From Rhizobacter sp. Root1238 (lineage in GTDB: Bacteria > Pseudomonadota > Gammaproteobacteria > Burkholderiales > Burkholderiaceae_C), in NCBI RefSeq assembly GCF_001425825.1, contig NZ_LMDM01000018.1, forward strand, positions 1 through 32,816: a stretch of 32,816 nt of DNA. Reading direction: 5' to 3'. Below are positions 1 through 9,174 of this stretch, piece after piece. The notes below the pieces were generated by a model. The model had not been told where the DNA came from and ran no database searches. It saw nothing but the letters and a program-made list of their open reading frames with translations. Every line of letters starts with the position of its first letter. Within the stretch, counting starts at the first letter, position 1. The translations under genes were made by a program, and so were the position numbers.

Positions 1-42
1 CGCAGCGATCGCCTCGTTCTTCGTCTTCGTCTTGCTTGGCAT
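1..42 (-). CDS. Partial transposase N-terminus (IS256-like)
   Basis: An ATG at 42 on the minus strand opens a frame reading MPSKTKTKNEAIAA up to the window edge. The Lys/Thr-rich start followed by alanines is like the beginning of IS256-family (mutator-type) transposases in related bacteria. Only 14 codons are visible and no DDE motif can be checked. The call rests mainly on the neighbouring terminal-repeat-like sequence and could be wrong. Confidence 0.4.
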   Translation of the reverse strand, partial: MPSKTKTKNEAIAA

Positions 43-96
43 ACATGCTCCTGGTCGTCATGCTATGCCTCGCACACAAAATTACTGACAGGCTCT
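1..96 (-). mobile_element. Probable end of an IS256-family insertion sequence
   Basis: Bases about 70-96 read on the minus strand as GAGCCTGTCAGTAATTTTGT followed by GTGCGAG. This resembles, from memory, the terminal inverted repeats of IS256-family elements in Burkholderiales. It lies just upstream of a minus-strand reading frame that starts like a transposase and runs off the window. The next gene on the right appears to have lost its 5' end, as expected for an insertion. The other end and the target duplication are outside the window, so the family assignment is tentative. Confidence 0.5.
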
Positions 97-106
97 CATT
101 CTTTGG

Positions 107-322
107 GTGCCCATCATTCCACTGAGCTCCTGGCGTGTTTACCCGACGGGCGAAGGTCAGGTCGACTACATCATCGGCGACGCCTCCAGAACCAGCCAAG
201 GGTTCCAGGCGGATCGAGTGCCACTCCACTGGAAGCAGGTGCTCAATGTCTATGCGATCGCTGTGCCAGCGGTGGGACTCGCGTGGTTCGCCCTCCACCG
301 CATTTTCCCGGGTTGGTTGTAA
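107..322 (+). CDS. Small membrane protein, probable 3' remnant of a gene cut by the IS
   Basis: The frame gives 71 residues from a GTG: a soluble part containing SSWRVYPTGEGQVDYIIG, then one C-terminal transmembrane helix (about residues 47-68, VLNVYAIAVPAVGLAWFALH) and a short tail. No Shine-Dalgarno precedes the GTG. The frame is open back to a TGA at 86-88, inside the putative IS terminal repeat. It therefore looks like the C-terminal end of a longer protein truncated by insertion. It ends 6 nt before the kptA ATG, which would fit translational coupling in the original operon. I do not recognise the family. Confidence 0.4.
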   Translation: MPIIPLSSWRVYPTGEGQVDYIIGDASRTSQGFQADRVPLHWKQVLNVYAIAVPAVGLAWFALHRIFPGWL

Positions 323-328
323 CTCTGC

Positions 329-868
329 ATGCCAGTCGATTCCCTTCAACTCAGCAAGTTCTTGAGCTTCGTCCTGCGACACAAGCCTGATGCCATCGGC
401 TTGGTATTGGACGCGCAAGGCTGGGCCAGCATTGACGAACTGATCGAGAAAGCCAACGCAGCCGGGACGCCGTTTGGCCGTGAGGACCTGTTGCAGGTCG
501 TCAAGACCAGCGACAAGAAGCGGTTCTCAGTGTCGCCCGACGAACTGCGTGTGCGTGCCGCACAGGGGCACTCGGTGTCGGTGGAGCTTGGCCTCTCACC
601 GCAGGTACCGCCACCGGTGCTCTACCACGGGACCGCGACGCGCTTCGTCGAATCGATCATGTCGGAAGGCTTGAAGCCGCAGGAGCGTCAGCATGTGCAT
701 CTGTCCATCGACGAAGCCACGGCGCAGCGTGTTGGCCAGCGTCATGGCACGCCACTCGTCCTCAAAGTCGATGCGCTTCGGATGCAGGCGCAGGGATTCA
801 CGTTCTTCATGGCGGACAACGGCGTGTGGCTGACCGATCAGGTTCCGGCGGAGTTCTTGTGGGCCTGA
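329..868 (+). CDS. kptA: RNA 2'-phosphotransferase (KptA/Tpt1 family)
   Basis: This 179-residue protein matches the KptA/Tpt1 family in length and layout. The family removes an internal RNA 2'-phosphate using NAD+, giving ADP-ribose 1'',2''-cyclic phosphate. The N-terminal winged-helix-like lobe (about 1-85) carries the conserved FVLRHKPDAIGL segment with the catalytic Arg-His pair, then GWASIDELI and DKKRFSVS with a further conserved Arg. The ADP-ribosyltransferase-like lobe (about 95-179) has LYHGTATRFVESI, HVHLS and FFMADNGVWLTDQVP. The ATG is 6 nt after the preceding stop and has no clear Shine-Dalgarno. Bacterial KptA roles are unclear; it may repair RNA or reverse 2'-phosphate damage. 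Its 3' end overlaps a dubious minus-strand ORF. Base composition is less GC-rich than the eCIS genes. Confidence 0.93.
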   Translation: MPVDSLQLSKFLSFVLRHKPDAIGLVLDAQGWASIDELIEKANAAGTPFGREDLLQVVKTSDKKRFSVSPDELRVRAAQGHSVSVELGLSPQVPPPVLYHGTATRFVESIMSEGLKPQERQHVHLSIDEATAQRVGQRHGTPLVLKVDALRMQAQGFTFFMADNGVWLTDQVPAEFLWA

Positions 869-1032
869 GGCTCAACAATCGAACTCGATGAAATCGTCGA
901 CTGCACGCCGTAACCAGTCATAGAGGCTGGCAAAGCGGCTTCGATGTTCCCAGCCAGCGGAAGCGGCCGCTTCTCTTCAGCAGGAAGGTCGAGACTCTTC
1001 ATCGCGTCGGTCCCGAGCATTGCCTTCATCAT
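838..1032 (-). pseudogene. Degenerate small ORF after the immunity gene
   Basis: A 64-codon frame starts with an ATG that overlaps the immunity-gene stop as ATGA, so it could be translationally coupled, but it ends inside kptA on the other strand. Its product ([20 protein letters not shown]...) has no domain I recognise. In another minus-strand frame over about 875-960 the DNA reads SRFASLYDWLRRAVDDFI then EFDC and a TGA outside kptA. That looks like a genuine protein C-terminus. A frameshifted remnant of one gene, spanning both frames, explains this better than an intact gene. Function unknown. Confidence 0.3.
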
Positions 1033-1433
1033 CGCGTGATCCTTTGCCCCGGCTTGCGATGGTCCTCCAGCGCCATCGAGTTCGCATGGATTTGCATCTC
1101 GACTTCCACGTGATTGCCGGCCGAATCGACGGCATCGATACTCATGACAATCAAATACTTGGCACTCTCACCTGCCAGCCGTTCCGCTCTGATGTCGTTG
1201 ATCGAATCGTTGGGAATCGCACCGCTGGGCTCGAAGACCACACTGGTCACACCTTCGAAGACGATGAATCCATCGGGCAAGTCTTCAGCTGTGTAGTAGT
1301 CCCAGGTGGCTGATCGCACACGAGAGATGCAAGTCGCCTGCACCTTGACTTCGGAGTTCCAGCCGTCAATCAAGATTGTTTTGCAACCACGATCGCCGAT
1401 GTAAATCGTCTTCAAAAATTCAATGATGTCCAT
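1029..1433 (-). CDS. Candidate immunity protein for the Rhs toxin tip (DUF6258-like)
   Basis: A 134-residue acidic soluble protein starting [20 protein letters not shown], with later motifs [19 protein letters not shown] and [12 protein letters not shown]-type C-terminal residues (actual end: [20 protein letters not shown]). From memory it resembles the small DUF6258 family; this could not be checked. It begins 5 nt after the Rhs stop, where polymorphic-toxin immunity genes sit, so it probably binds and neutralises the 116-aa tip in the cytoplasm of the producer and its kin. I chose the ATG at 1433 because the upstream TTG (1454) would overlap the Rhs end and has no better ribosome site. Neither start has a strong Shine-Dalgarno, which suggests coupling to Rhs translation. 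The gene is markedly AT-richer than its neighbours. Confidence 0.7.
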   Translation of the reverse strand: MDIIEFLKTIYIGDRGCKTILIDGWNSEVKVQATCISRVRSATWDYYTAEDLPDGFIVFEGVTSVVFEPSGAIPNDSINDIRAERLAGESAKYLIVMSIDAVDSAGNHVEVEMQIHANSMALEDHRKPGQRITR

Positions 1434-1438
1434 GATGA

Positions 1439-4400
1439 TCAATTGATAGGCCAATGAGCAGCGGGACTGTTCCAGGGGACGACACTCCCGTTCACGTCTA
1501 GCGAAGAACCTTGACCTTTCATTCCGGAAGCAGTGCCAAGCGCGTGCCCGTGCCCGTGGGGGGTAGGGTCATTCGCGTGACCTTGCGGGTTCAGCCTTTG
1601 ATAGTTCGAACCATTGGGATAGAGCGTGTGTGTGTCAACGCCCCCCTTTCCAGCAGCAACCGTACGTCCTCCAAGAGGTTCAATCAACGCGTTGCCCTTG
1701 GAGTCCACGACGATCCGACCAATCTGGTTTCCAGCCTTGTCCAAAGCTGGGCCAAGTCCCTTTGCGGTTCCAAAATTCAATTGACAAGCGTTGTGCACCC
1801 ACGCCCCGAGCGCGCCAACGAAGTACGTATGAAACTCCGCCACCTCGAAGTTGTACGTGTCCTGCGGTACGGTGTTCCGTCTCACGGCGGTGACCGTCAA
1901 CCAGCCGCCGCTGATCCGGTGGATCTTATCTCCCGCCACCAACGCTGCCGCAGCGACCCACCCTCGACCTTCGACGCGGAACGGGTGCTCGTCAGTCACG
2001 CCCAAGGTCTCCAAGTCGCCCTGTGAATCGACATAGCTGATCGCCAACGTCTGCTGGTCTTTGTGATGGAAGAGTCGCACGACGGGCTGCCACCGCGTCA
2101 CGCCTGTGAGTTCATCGCGCGCGGCCACGAGATCTCCGACACGAATGTCTTCGATCGGTTTCAGACCATCGGCAGTGTGAATCAGCGTACCGGCCACGAA
2201 GCACAGCGCGAAGGTTTCTCGCAACACCAATGACTCCGTTGCGCGAGTCGCCGAACCGATGCCGCCGGCTCCTCTGCCGGCCAACAGCCCAAATCCGATC
2301 TCAACGGTCGTGCCGAAGACCGGCGAGTCGTATGTGAAACGGATGTAGTCTGACAGCACAGGCATCGCGCCGCCGGATTGCCCGCCTATCTGCAAGCCGA
2401 CATTGAATGCCGTGGCAAATGCGCTGGCTGCGCCGACCAGCGGATTCGCTTCGATTCCAACGTTGCCGACCGCCTTTGCCGTGTCGAGCAATGCACTGCC
2501 CAAGCTCGACGAATCCTGCCCGCTCTGAGACATTGCGCCGCTGCCCTGCCCAAGCCGCACACCCTTGTCCTGACCTGACAGGCGCAGTCCGGATCCTGCC
2601 GGGTTTTTCTGCTCGATGCCCACCGGATTGCCATTCACGCTGCAAAAGAACCCCCCGGCGCACGGTTTGTCCAGAAAACCCGGCGTCTCGTTCGGTGCCA
2701 GCCCCGTCGGGTCGGTGAAGAACAGCGCGTTGTTCAGCACGTAGCTGTACCGATTGAACGCCTGCGCATTCGTCGGATCCGGCACGGTTGGATCGGCGCT
2801 GGTGTGGCGTCCGAGCAGCGGGTCGTACATCCGCGCGTTCATGTTCACCAGACCCAGTTGGTCCAGGTGCTCGTGCCCGGTGTAGCCGCTGTGGTCCTGC
2901 GCGTTCTTCAGGCTGCCCCATTGCGGGCCGCCGTCGTCGCTGCCGTCCGCGTTGCGCCGGCGCCCCCACGCGTCGTAGCTCATGCGCTGCAGCACGGCTT
3001 GGGCTTGGTCCATCTCGGCGAGCGTGGAGCCGAGGTGGTCCGTCAGGAAGTAGCGCAGGTTGCGCGCACCGTCCGCCGTTGGTGCGATGGCCGTGCCGCT
3101 GAACTTCTCCTCGATGAAGCCGAGCTGCGCCGGCAGCACCGTGCGGATCGTCGTCGTGTTGGCCGCGGCGTCGATCTCCTTTTCAATGGCGCCGCCGTAC
3201 CAGATCGTCGTGGTCGGGCTTCCCGCCACCTCACCGCTCATCGGGCTGATGGTCTGTCGGGTTCTTGCATGGTCCGGGCCGTACAGGAACGCCGTGCGCT
3301 GCACCGGGTTCGCACCATCGAGCTTGTCGATGCTCGATGGCATGTCGTACGCCGTCCACGCATAGCGGCGGCCCATGCCCTTCTTCAGGTTGCCATTGAC
3401 CTCGTAGTTGAACTCCGGGTTCGCCAGCCCGGCCACCGTGCCCAGCACCGACACCACCGCATTCGGTGCCGTGCTGCCCGCGCCCGACGGCGGGTAGCGG
3501 TACAGCCCGACGCCGGTCTTGCTCGTCAGGTTGCCCAGCTCGTCGTAGGTGGTCGTCTTGGTGACCCCGCCGATCGTGCTGGTGTACAGCCGGTTCAGCG
3601 CGTCGTACGTGAAGCTCTCGTTCAACGCCGCACCGCCATTGGCCATCAACTGGCTGCGGCTCTCCAGGTTCCCCAGCACGTCGTAGTCGTAGCTGTCGTT
3701 CTGGAACTGCGCATCGGCCGCCGACACCCCGCTGCGGATGCTGTTCAGGCGCCCGGTGTACGCGTTGTAGCCCCGGCGCGTCACCGCGCCGTTGCCCAGC
3801 TGCTCCTGAGTCAGCCGGCCTTCGGCGTCCATCGCCTGCGCCGTCCACAGCGTGATCGGCGTCGTCGCCGCGCCCTCGTAGCGGTCGATGCGGTCCGCGT
3901 AGCCGACCGCGTTGTAGTGCTGCTGGAAGGTGTTCGACGCGGCCACCGCACCCGTGGCACCGGCCCCTCTGGCCGAGCGGCTGTGGGTCGTGCGGTCGGG
4001 GCGGCCGAAGGCGTCGTACGTCACCGTGCTCGCGTAGTCCGCGTCCAGGCTCGTCACCGTCGTGCTCGGGCGGCCGAGCGCGTCGTAGCTGTGCACGCGC
4101 CGGTAGTCTTTCGCATTGGCGGCCCATGTGTACGTCTCGGCCAGCTCGCCGGTGCCCTTGGCGGCGGTGTCGTACTCCCAGCGGCTGTCCAGGTCCGGCT
4201 CCAGCCGGCGCGTCATGCGCCCGAGCACGTCGAACTCGAAGCTGGTGGTCTGCTGCTTCGAATCGGTCTGCTGGCGGGTCTGCCCGAGCGGGTCGACCAC
4301 GTAGGTCCAGTGCCCGAGGTTCGGGTCGTCCAGCGTGGTCTTGCGGCCCAGCCGGTCGTAGCCGATCTCGATGCGGTTGCCCTTCGGGTCGATCGTGCGG

Positions 4401-5371
4401 GCCAGGCTGCCGAACGCCTCGTACACGTAGCGCGTCGTCGCGCCGTACGCGTCGGTCACCGCGGCCAGCTGGCCGGCCGCGTTGCGCACTTCGGTGCGCA
4501 GCTGCCCCTTCGCGTTGCGGCTGGTGCGGCTCAGGCCGTTGTAGCTGAAGGTGGCGCTGTCGACCCCGCTGCCGGCCTTGTTCGGCGTGTTGATCTGCCA
4601 GACCCGGCCGAGCGCGTCGCGGTCGTAGCTCGTCCACACCGGGCTCTGTCCGGCCGCATAGGGACGGGAGAGGAACTGCACGCGGCCCCGGGCGTCGAAG
4701 ACCTTCTGGCTGAACACCGCTGCGCCGTCGAAGCCCCAGTGGCGCGTCAGCACCTCGTGCCCTGCGGTGTCCTCGAAGGCTTCGGTAGGGCTCGCCGTCT
4801 GGCTGGCTTCACCCGGGCCGCCCCATTGCTGGGTGATCGTCACCGACGCCGCGCCGTTCGCGCAGCTGTCCACGCATTGGCGGTAGGCGGTGCTGGTGGC
4901 ACTGCCGTCGGGGCGGCTCTCGCGCAGCTTGCGGCCCCAGCCGTCGTACTGCCAGCGGGTGGTCAACAGGTCGGCATCGGTGGCGCTCAGCACGTTGCCG
5001 GTGCCGGCATCGTGCGTGCTCGTCGTCGGGTGGCCCTTCGCGTTCGTGCTCTTCTCGACGTAGCGGTAGCGGCTGTCGTAGTCGGTGCCGTCGGTGCGGG
5101 TCTTTGTCTCGCCGGTCACCGGGTCGCGCCAGGTCACCGTGCGCTTGCGCGTCACGCCGTAGTTCGCGTCCGGCTCCATCGCGGTGCTCACCGTGTAGCG
5201 CGCGTCGTCCGGCTCCACCGTCTGCTTGATCGGCGTGCCGTACGCGTCGTACTCGTAAGTCACCGTGCGCGTGACCGTCTGGCCGGCCGTCTGGGCTTGC
5301 GTTGCAACGCTCAACCCGAGCAACGCAACCGAGAACGCGGCGCGAATCATCTTGTTGTTCGTCGTGCTCAT
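1439..5371 (-). CDS. Sec-secreted Rhs/YD-repeat polymorphic toxin with Hint domain and C-terminal toxin tip
   Basis: The protein has 1310 residues. A Sec signal peptide (about 1-27; hydrophobic core [11 protein letters not shown], likely cut after ATQA) is followed by YD repeats (about 40-760; many YDALGR/YDAFGR-type units). The Rhs core follows (about 770-890: [66 protein letters not shown]). After a Gly/Ser-rich linker comes a Hint domain (about 1057-1194) starting [13 protein letters not shown], with TDEHPF, and ending WVHN. It should cleave after the Asn and free the 116-residue tip. The tip has [23 protein letters not shown] and [10 protein letters not shown] and resembles polymorphic toxin type 24 from memory; its activity is not established here. 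ATG at 5371 overlaps the SpvB-like stop as ATGA. The Rhs shell probably encapsulates the tip. A GTG two codons upstream is an inferior start. Confidence 0.9.
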   Translation of the reverse strand: MSTTNNKMIRAAFSVALLGLSVATQAQTAGQTVTRTVTYEYDAYGTPIKQTVEPDDARYTVSTAMEPDANYGVTRKRTVTWRDPVTGETKTRTDGTDYDSRYRYVEKSTNAKGHPTTSTHDAGTGNVLSATDADLLTTRWQYDGWGRKLRESRPDGSATSTAYRQCVDSCANGAASVTITQQWGGPGEASQTASPTEAFEDTAGHEVLTRHWGFDGAAVFSQKVFDARGRVQFLSRPYAAGQSPVWTSYDRDALGRVWQINTPNKAGSGVDSATFSYNGLSRTSRNAKGQLRTEVRNAAGQLAAVTDAYGATTRYVYEAFGSLARTIDPKGNRIEIGYDRLGRKTTLDDPNLGHWTYVVDPLGQTRQQTDSKQQTTSFEFDVLGRMTRRLEPDLDSRWEYDTAAKGTGELAETYTWAANAKDYRRVHSYDALGRPSTTVTSLDADYASTVTYDAFGRPDRTTHSRSARGAGATGAVAASNTFQQHYNAVGYADRIDRYEGAATTPITLWTAQAMDAEGRLTQEQLGNGAVTRRGYNAYTGRLNSIRSGVSAADAQFQNDSYDYDVLGNLESRSQLMANGGAALNESFTYDALNRLYTSTIGGVTKTTTYDELGNLTSKTGVGLYRYPPSGAGSTAPNAVVSVLGTVAGLANPEFNYEVNGNLKKGMGRRYAWTAYDMPSSIDKLDGANPVQRTAFLYGPDHARTRQTISPMSGEVAGSPTTTIWYGGAIEKEIDAAANTTTIRTVLPAQLGFIEEKFSGTAIAPTADGARNLRYFLTDHLGSTLAEMDQAQAVLQRMSYDAWGRRRNADGSDDGGPQWGSLKNAQDHSGYTGHEHLDQLGLVNMNARMYDPLLGRHTSADPTVPDPTNAQAFNRYSYVLNNALFFTDPTGLAPNETPGFLDKPCAGGFFCSVNGNPVGIEQKNPAGSGLRLSGQDKGVRLGQGSGAMSQSGQDSSSLGSALLDTAKAVGNVGIEANPLVGAASAFATAFNVGLQIGGQSGGAMPVLSDYIRFTYDSPVFGTTVEIGFGLLAGRGAGGIGSATRATESLVLRETFALCFVAGTLIHTADGLKPIEDIRVGDLVAARDELTGVTRWQPVVRLFHHKDQQTLAISYVDSQGDLETLGVTDEHPFRVEGRGWVAAAALVAGDKIHRISGGWLTVTAVRRNTVPQDTYNFEVAEFHTYFVGALGAWVHNACQLNFGTAKGLGPALDKAGNQIGRIVVDSKGNALIEPLGGRTVAAGKGGVDTHTLYPNGSNYQRLNPQGHANDPTPHGHGHALGTASGMKGQGSSLDVNGSVVPWNSPAAHWPIN

Positions 5372-8300
5372 GTGCACTTCCCCGTCTTGATCGTGCCGGT
5401 CAGGCGCGCGGTCGCAGTCGTGAAATTCGCGCCCTGCACCTTCAGGTCACCCGCCGCGCTGCCCGAGGTGCATCCCGTCACGAAGACCACCCCCAGCGTG
5501 CACGACGCCCCCGCCGCGAGCTGCTGCCCGTCGACCGGGCAGGTGCCGCCTTGCCGCTCGAACGACCAGCCGCCCGAGCCCGACGGGAACACTGTCGTCA
5601 TCGGTGCGGGCGCCGATCCCGTGTTCGACACCGTCACCGTCTTCGCCACCGACGTGCGATCCAGCCCCTGCGCGCCGTAGTCCAGCGCCGTAGGGCTCAA
5701 CGTGATCGTCGTGTTGCTCGGCGCCGGCAGCACCGTCAGCGTCACCGAGATCGGCGGCACGCTGCCGCCCATCGACGAGGTGCCGGTGATCGTGCCGGTG
5801 TAGGTGCCGGCGGTGGCTGGCGAGTCGATCCGCACGCCGCTGCAGTACCCGCCGCCAAGGGCCGACCAGGCGGGACAGGTCATGGTCGTGCTGCCCAGCG
5901 TCAGGCTGCTGCTGCTAAACGACAGGTTCAGGGTCGTCGGCGTCGGCGTGCTGTTGATGTAGATCGCGTAGCCGACCGCCGGCGTGGGTGCCGTCGACGT
6001 GGCGCTGACCGAGGTGCTCGGAGCCGTGAGAACCGGAATGACGTAGCCGGTGCCCGAGACGCTGAAGGTGTTGCTGTTGTACGAAACCGCGCTCATCGAA
6101 ATGCCGCTGCCGCCGTAGCTCGTCGCCGCACTCGGCGTGAAGCTCACCGTCGCGGTGCAACTGCCACCCGGCGCCACGTTGCCGCAGCCGCCGGTGTTCA
6201 CGCTGAACCCGGCAGGCAGGTTCGCGATGCCCGAATTGGCGGCCCAGTTGTAGGCCACGTTGCCATCGTTGACGAGCGTCAGGTTCTGCGAAGCCGAGGC
6301 CCCCACGCCCACGTTGCCGAAGGCCAGGCTCGTCGGGTTCCAGCGCGGCACCGCCGATTGCGTGGTCCACGTCACCGTCGTGGCAACCGGTGCCGTCGTG
6401 GCGCCGCTCGGTGCAAAGGCCTGGCTCTGGTTGATCCCCGGCACATTGGTCGTTGCTGCGATCACCAGATTGCAGCTCGCGCCCGCCGCCACGGCGCTGC
6501 AGCCGTTGCTTGCCACGCTCAGCGGCGCGGCCAGCGCCGGCGAGCCGAGGCTCATCGGCAGGTTGCCATCGTTGCGGTAGGTGGCCGTCACCGTCTGCGT
6601 TCCGCCGCCGTACCAGGTCGCGGGCATGGTGAGGCTGGCGGCCGAGGTCAGCGTCGCGATCGTGCCGGTGCCATTGCCGCTCACCGAGATGGACAAGTTG
6701 ACGCCGTTCGCACGCTGGATCCCTCCATCGGCGCCGCCCTGCATTCGCGGATATGAACCCAGCACCTGTACGCTCGCGCCAATGCCGTTGGCAATCGCCG
6801 TCGGCTTGAAGCTCACCGTCACCGTGCAGGCGGCACCTGCCGCGAGAGCCGTGCCGCAGGTGTGCGTCAGCGCGAAGTCGCCCGGCTTCGTGCCGCTCAG
6901 CGCGATCGACAGGTTCGCGAGCGTGCCGCCGTTCGTCGCGTTGTTGGTCAGCGTCAAACTCTGCGCGGTGCTCGTCGTGTTCACCGGCACGTTGCCGAAC
7001 GACAGGCTGCCCACGCTGGGCGTGGTGCTCGCCAGCGAGAACGCGTAGTTCTGCTGCACGGTGTAGGTCGTGCCGGTGGCACCCACCACCTGGTAGCCGA
7101 TCTGGTCGGTCGCCGCGTAGCTGCCCGGCGTGGCCAGGCCACCGGTGCCGAAGAAGGTCTGGCACGACGCGCCGGGCGCGAGCACCGTGCTGCCCGGCAC
7201 GCAGTAGCCAGCCTGGCCCTGCCACGACCACATGCCCGCCGGCCCTGCGGCGGTCGTGTGCGCCGTGATCAGCAGCGACACGCTGCTGTTGTTCTTGATC
7301 GTCGGCCAGTCGCCCGAGTCGGACGCGGCACCGATCGTGCCCCACTGCGTCGCCGCCGGCACGAAGACCAACGGCGGCGGCGCCACCGTCAGCGACACCG
7401 CCTTCGATGCCACACCGCCCGCCGGCGACGGCGTCGCGCTCAGCGTGCCGCTGTAGGTGCCGGCGGCCGCGCCCGAGGTCAGCACCACCGCGCCGCAGTC
7501 GGCAGTGTTGGCCGAGCAGTTGACGGGGCCGGTCACCGTCATGCCCGCAGGTGCCGCGTAGGCGATCGACGCGGCCACCGTCTGGCCGGTGTTGCCCAGC
7601 GTGCAGCTCATCCACGCCAGCGCCGGGAGGGCGGCCGGGCTCGAGGTGTTGCAGGCCGAGAAGGTCAATGCGGACGGCGTCGCGGCCACGTCGCCCGCTT
7701 GCTGCGCCGATTTGGCCACCACCGTCTTGCGCAGCAGCCCGATCAGCCAGCTGCCCTGGAGGTTGTCGTAGCTGTTCGTCGTGGTGGTCGTGAAGCTGTC
7801 GCCGCCGCTCACCGTCTCGCTGCTTGACGTGATGTTGCCAAAGGCGTCGATACCGTTCGGGTTGACCTGCGTCGTGCGGGTCGTCATCGCCGAGTTGTCC
7901 AGGTCGCGCGTGGCGCTGGTGCTGCTGCTCGTGTAGGTGAACAGCGCGCCGCCGGTGGTCGCGAACGACGCCGGGGTGATGTCGACCTGGCTCAGCACGA
8001 CGCCGTTGGCCTGAGTCGCCCTGGTCTGCACCGGCATGCCGATGAACGGGTCGTCCTGCTTGAAACGGCTCAGTGTGGTCACGCCGGTGGAGGCGTCGGT
8101 CGACTGGATCGTCTCGAATCCCACCGACCCCAAGCCCTGCTGGTTGCTGCGCAGGCCCTGGTAGCGGTAATCGGTGCTCAGCCAGCCGCCCTGGCCGTTG
8201 GCGACACGGCGCTGCGCGACCAGCGGCGGGCCGCTGACGACGTTGCGCAGCGGCCAAGCCACGTCGGCCCCGCGCGTGTAGACGCTGGCGTCGTCCATGC

Positions 8301-9147
8301 GCTTGTAGCTGAACTGCGTCTGGTGGCCCTCGCCGTCGGTCACCGATTCGAGCAGGTCGCTGCTGCCGCCGTTGCCGGTCAAGGCCACGTACCAGCTGCC
8401 GGCGGAGTTGCTGGCGGCGATGTAGTACGCCCGGTCGGGGATGCCGTCGCCGTTGAAGTCACCGACGTAGCTGGCGGTTGCAGTGCCAGGGCTGGCCGGC
8501 GTCCACGCACGGCAGGCGATGTTGACGCTGCCGCCGTAGGTGTCGCCGAGCTGGTACGGCGCGCTGTCGCCCACTTGGCACACCGCCCCACCGCGGTACG
8601 CATCGGCGCGGCCGTCGGCATCGAAGTCACCGACGTTCGAGAACCCGATGCCGCTGGTCAAGCCCTGGATCGGAGAGCACGACAGCGACACGCCGGTGGA
8701 GCGGCACACCTTGCCGGACGCAACGCCATTGAGGACATGCGATTCGAGCACGTCGCTGTAGCTGTCGTACGGATCGCCGTTCTGGTCCGACAGAACCGTG
8801 GTGCCCGGATCGGGAATCACCGGCAGGAAGAAGTTGGTCTGCCCCATCGGCGTGGACCTCACCAGACCCTGGTCGGTCGACAGGAACACGCTCGCGTCGC
8901 TCCATGCGCCCGACTTCTCGGTGATGAGGAAGTCGGCGCGCCCGTCACCGTTGAAGTCCCCGGTCACCTTCTTGATGTTGGGGCCGCTCTCCCAATCCGT
9001 CAGCGTGGCCAGCACGAACTCGCTCGTGTCGTAGGCGATGCAGCCGCCGCCCGTGGCCACGCCGGTGCACAACCTGGAGCCGCCTTTGCTGCCGTTCTTG
9101 TCGACGGCAAGGATGTCGTCGCGCCCGTCGCCATTGAAGTCGGCCAC
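5368..9147 (-). CDS. C-terminal part of the disrupted SpvB/FG-GAP protein, with TcB-like and ASH/choice-of-anchor-D domains
   Basis: This open frame continues the SpvB-like gene after the in-frame TGA at 9172-9174. It has 1259 codons from a GTG with no ribosome site, so it is probably not a separate gene. It begins with further FG-GAP/VCBS calcium-binding repeats (ADFNGDGRDD near residue 3, then GDFNGDGRAD, GDFDADGRAD, GDFNGDGIPD). A TcB-like middle segment follows (about 275-420: VTDGEGHQTQFSYKRMD, STDYRYQGLRSNQQGLGSVG). About 700 residues of Ig-like ASH/choice-of-anchor-D repeats complete it (SLSFGNVPVNTTSTAQSLTL, SLAFGNVGVGASASQNLTL), with cysteine pairs. The stop overlaps the Rhs ATG by 4 nt. 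In canonical TcB proteins the C-terminal half is Rhs-like shell; here ASH repeats occupy that place. Confidence 0.75.
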   Translation of the reverse strand: MADFNGDGRDDILAVDKNGSKGGSRLCTGVATGGGCIAYDTSEFVLATLTDWESGPNIKKVTGDFNGDGRADFLITEKSGAWSDASVFLSTDQGLVRSTPMGQTNFFLPVIPDPGTTVLSDQNGDPYDSYSDVLESHVLNGVASGKVCRSTGVSLSCSPIQGLTSGIGFSNVGDFDADGRADAYRGGAVCQVGDSAPYQLGDTYGGSVNIACRAWTPASPGTATASYVGDFNGDGIPDRAYYIAASNSAGSWYVALTGNGGSSDLLESVTDGEGHQTQFSYKRMDDASVYTRGADVAWPLRNVVSGPPLVAQRRVANGQGGWLSTDYRYQGLRSNQQGLGSVGFETIQSTDASTGVTTLSRFKQDDPFIGMPVQTRATQANGVVLSQVDITPASFATTGGALFTYTSSSTSATRDLDNSAMTTRTTQVNPNGIDAFGNITSSSETVSGGDSFTTTTTNSYDNLQGSWLIGLLRKTVVAKSAQQAGDVAATPSALTFSACNTSSPAALPALAWMSCTLGNTGQTVAASIAYAAPAGMTVTGPVNCSANTADCGAVVLTSGAAAGTYSGTLSATPSPAGGVASKAVSLTVAPPPLVFVPAATQWGTIGAASDSGDWPTIKNNSSVSLLITAHTTAAGPAGMWSWQGQAGYCVPGSTVLAPGASCQTFFGTGGLATPGSYAATDQIGYQVVGATGTTYTVQQNYAFSLASTTPSVGSLSFGNVPVNTTSTAQSLTLTNNATNGGTLANLSIALSGTKPGDFALTHTCGTALAAGAACTVTVSFKPTAIANGIGASVQVLGSYPRMQGGADGGIQRANGVNLSISVSGNGTGTIATLTSAASLTMPATWYGGGTQTVTATYRNDGNLPMSLGSPALAAPLSVASNGCSAVAAGASCNLVIAATTNVPGINQSQAFAPSGATTAPVATTVTWTTQSAVPRWNPTSLAFGNVGVGASASQNLTLVNDGNVAYNWAANSGIANLPAGFSVNTGGCGNVAPGGSCTATVSFTPSAATSYGGSGISMSAVSYNSNTFSVSGTGYVIPVLTAPSTSVSATSTAPTPAVGYAIYINSTPTPTTLNLSFSSSSLTLGSTTMTCPAWSALGGGYCSGVRIDSPATAGTYTGTITGTSSMGGSVPPISVTLTVLPAPSNTTITLSPTALDYGAQGLDRTSVAKTVTVSNTGSAPAPMTTVFPSGSGGWSFERQGGTCPVDGQQLAAGASCTLGVVFVTGCTSGSAAGDLKVQGANFTTATARLTGTIKTGKCT

Positions 9148-9171
9148 CGGGCCGCCGAAGCTCGGGCCCGC

Positions 9172-9174
9172 TCA
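9172..9174 (-). other. In-frame TGA replacing an expected Trp codon
   Basis: The frame reads SGFSCSD-stop-AGPSFGGPVADFNG. The neighbouring repeat in the same protein reads TTFACQSWAGPANGDRGVAQ, so the stop sits where the paralogous repeat has Trp. TGG to TGA is a single change. The two open halves are in the same frame with no length change. Confidence 0.9.

Noticed and set aside
2804-5680. 958-codon plus-strand open frame opposite the Rhs gene
   Set aside because: It is a GC-rich antisense shadow with Arg/Val/Ala-biased translation, no domains, and lies over clear YD repeats on the other strand.
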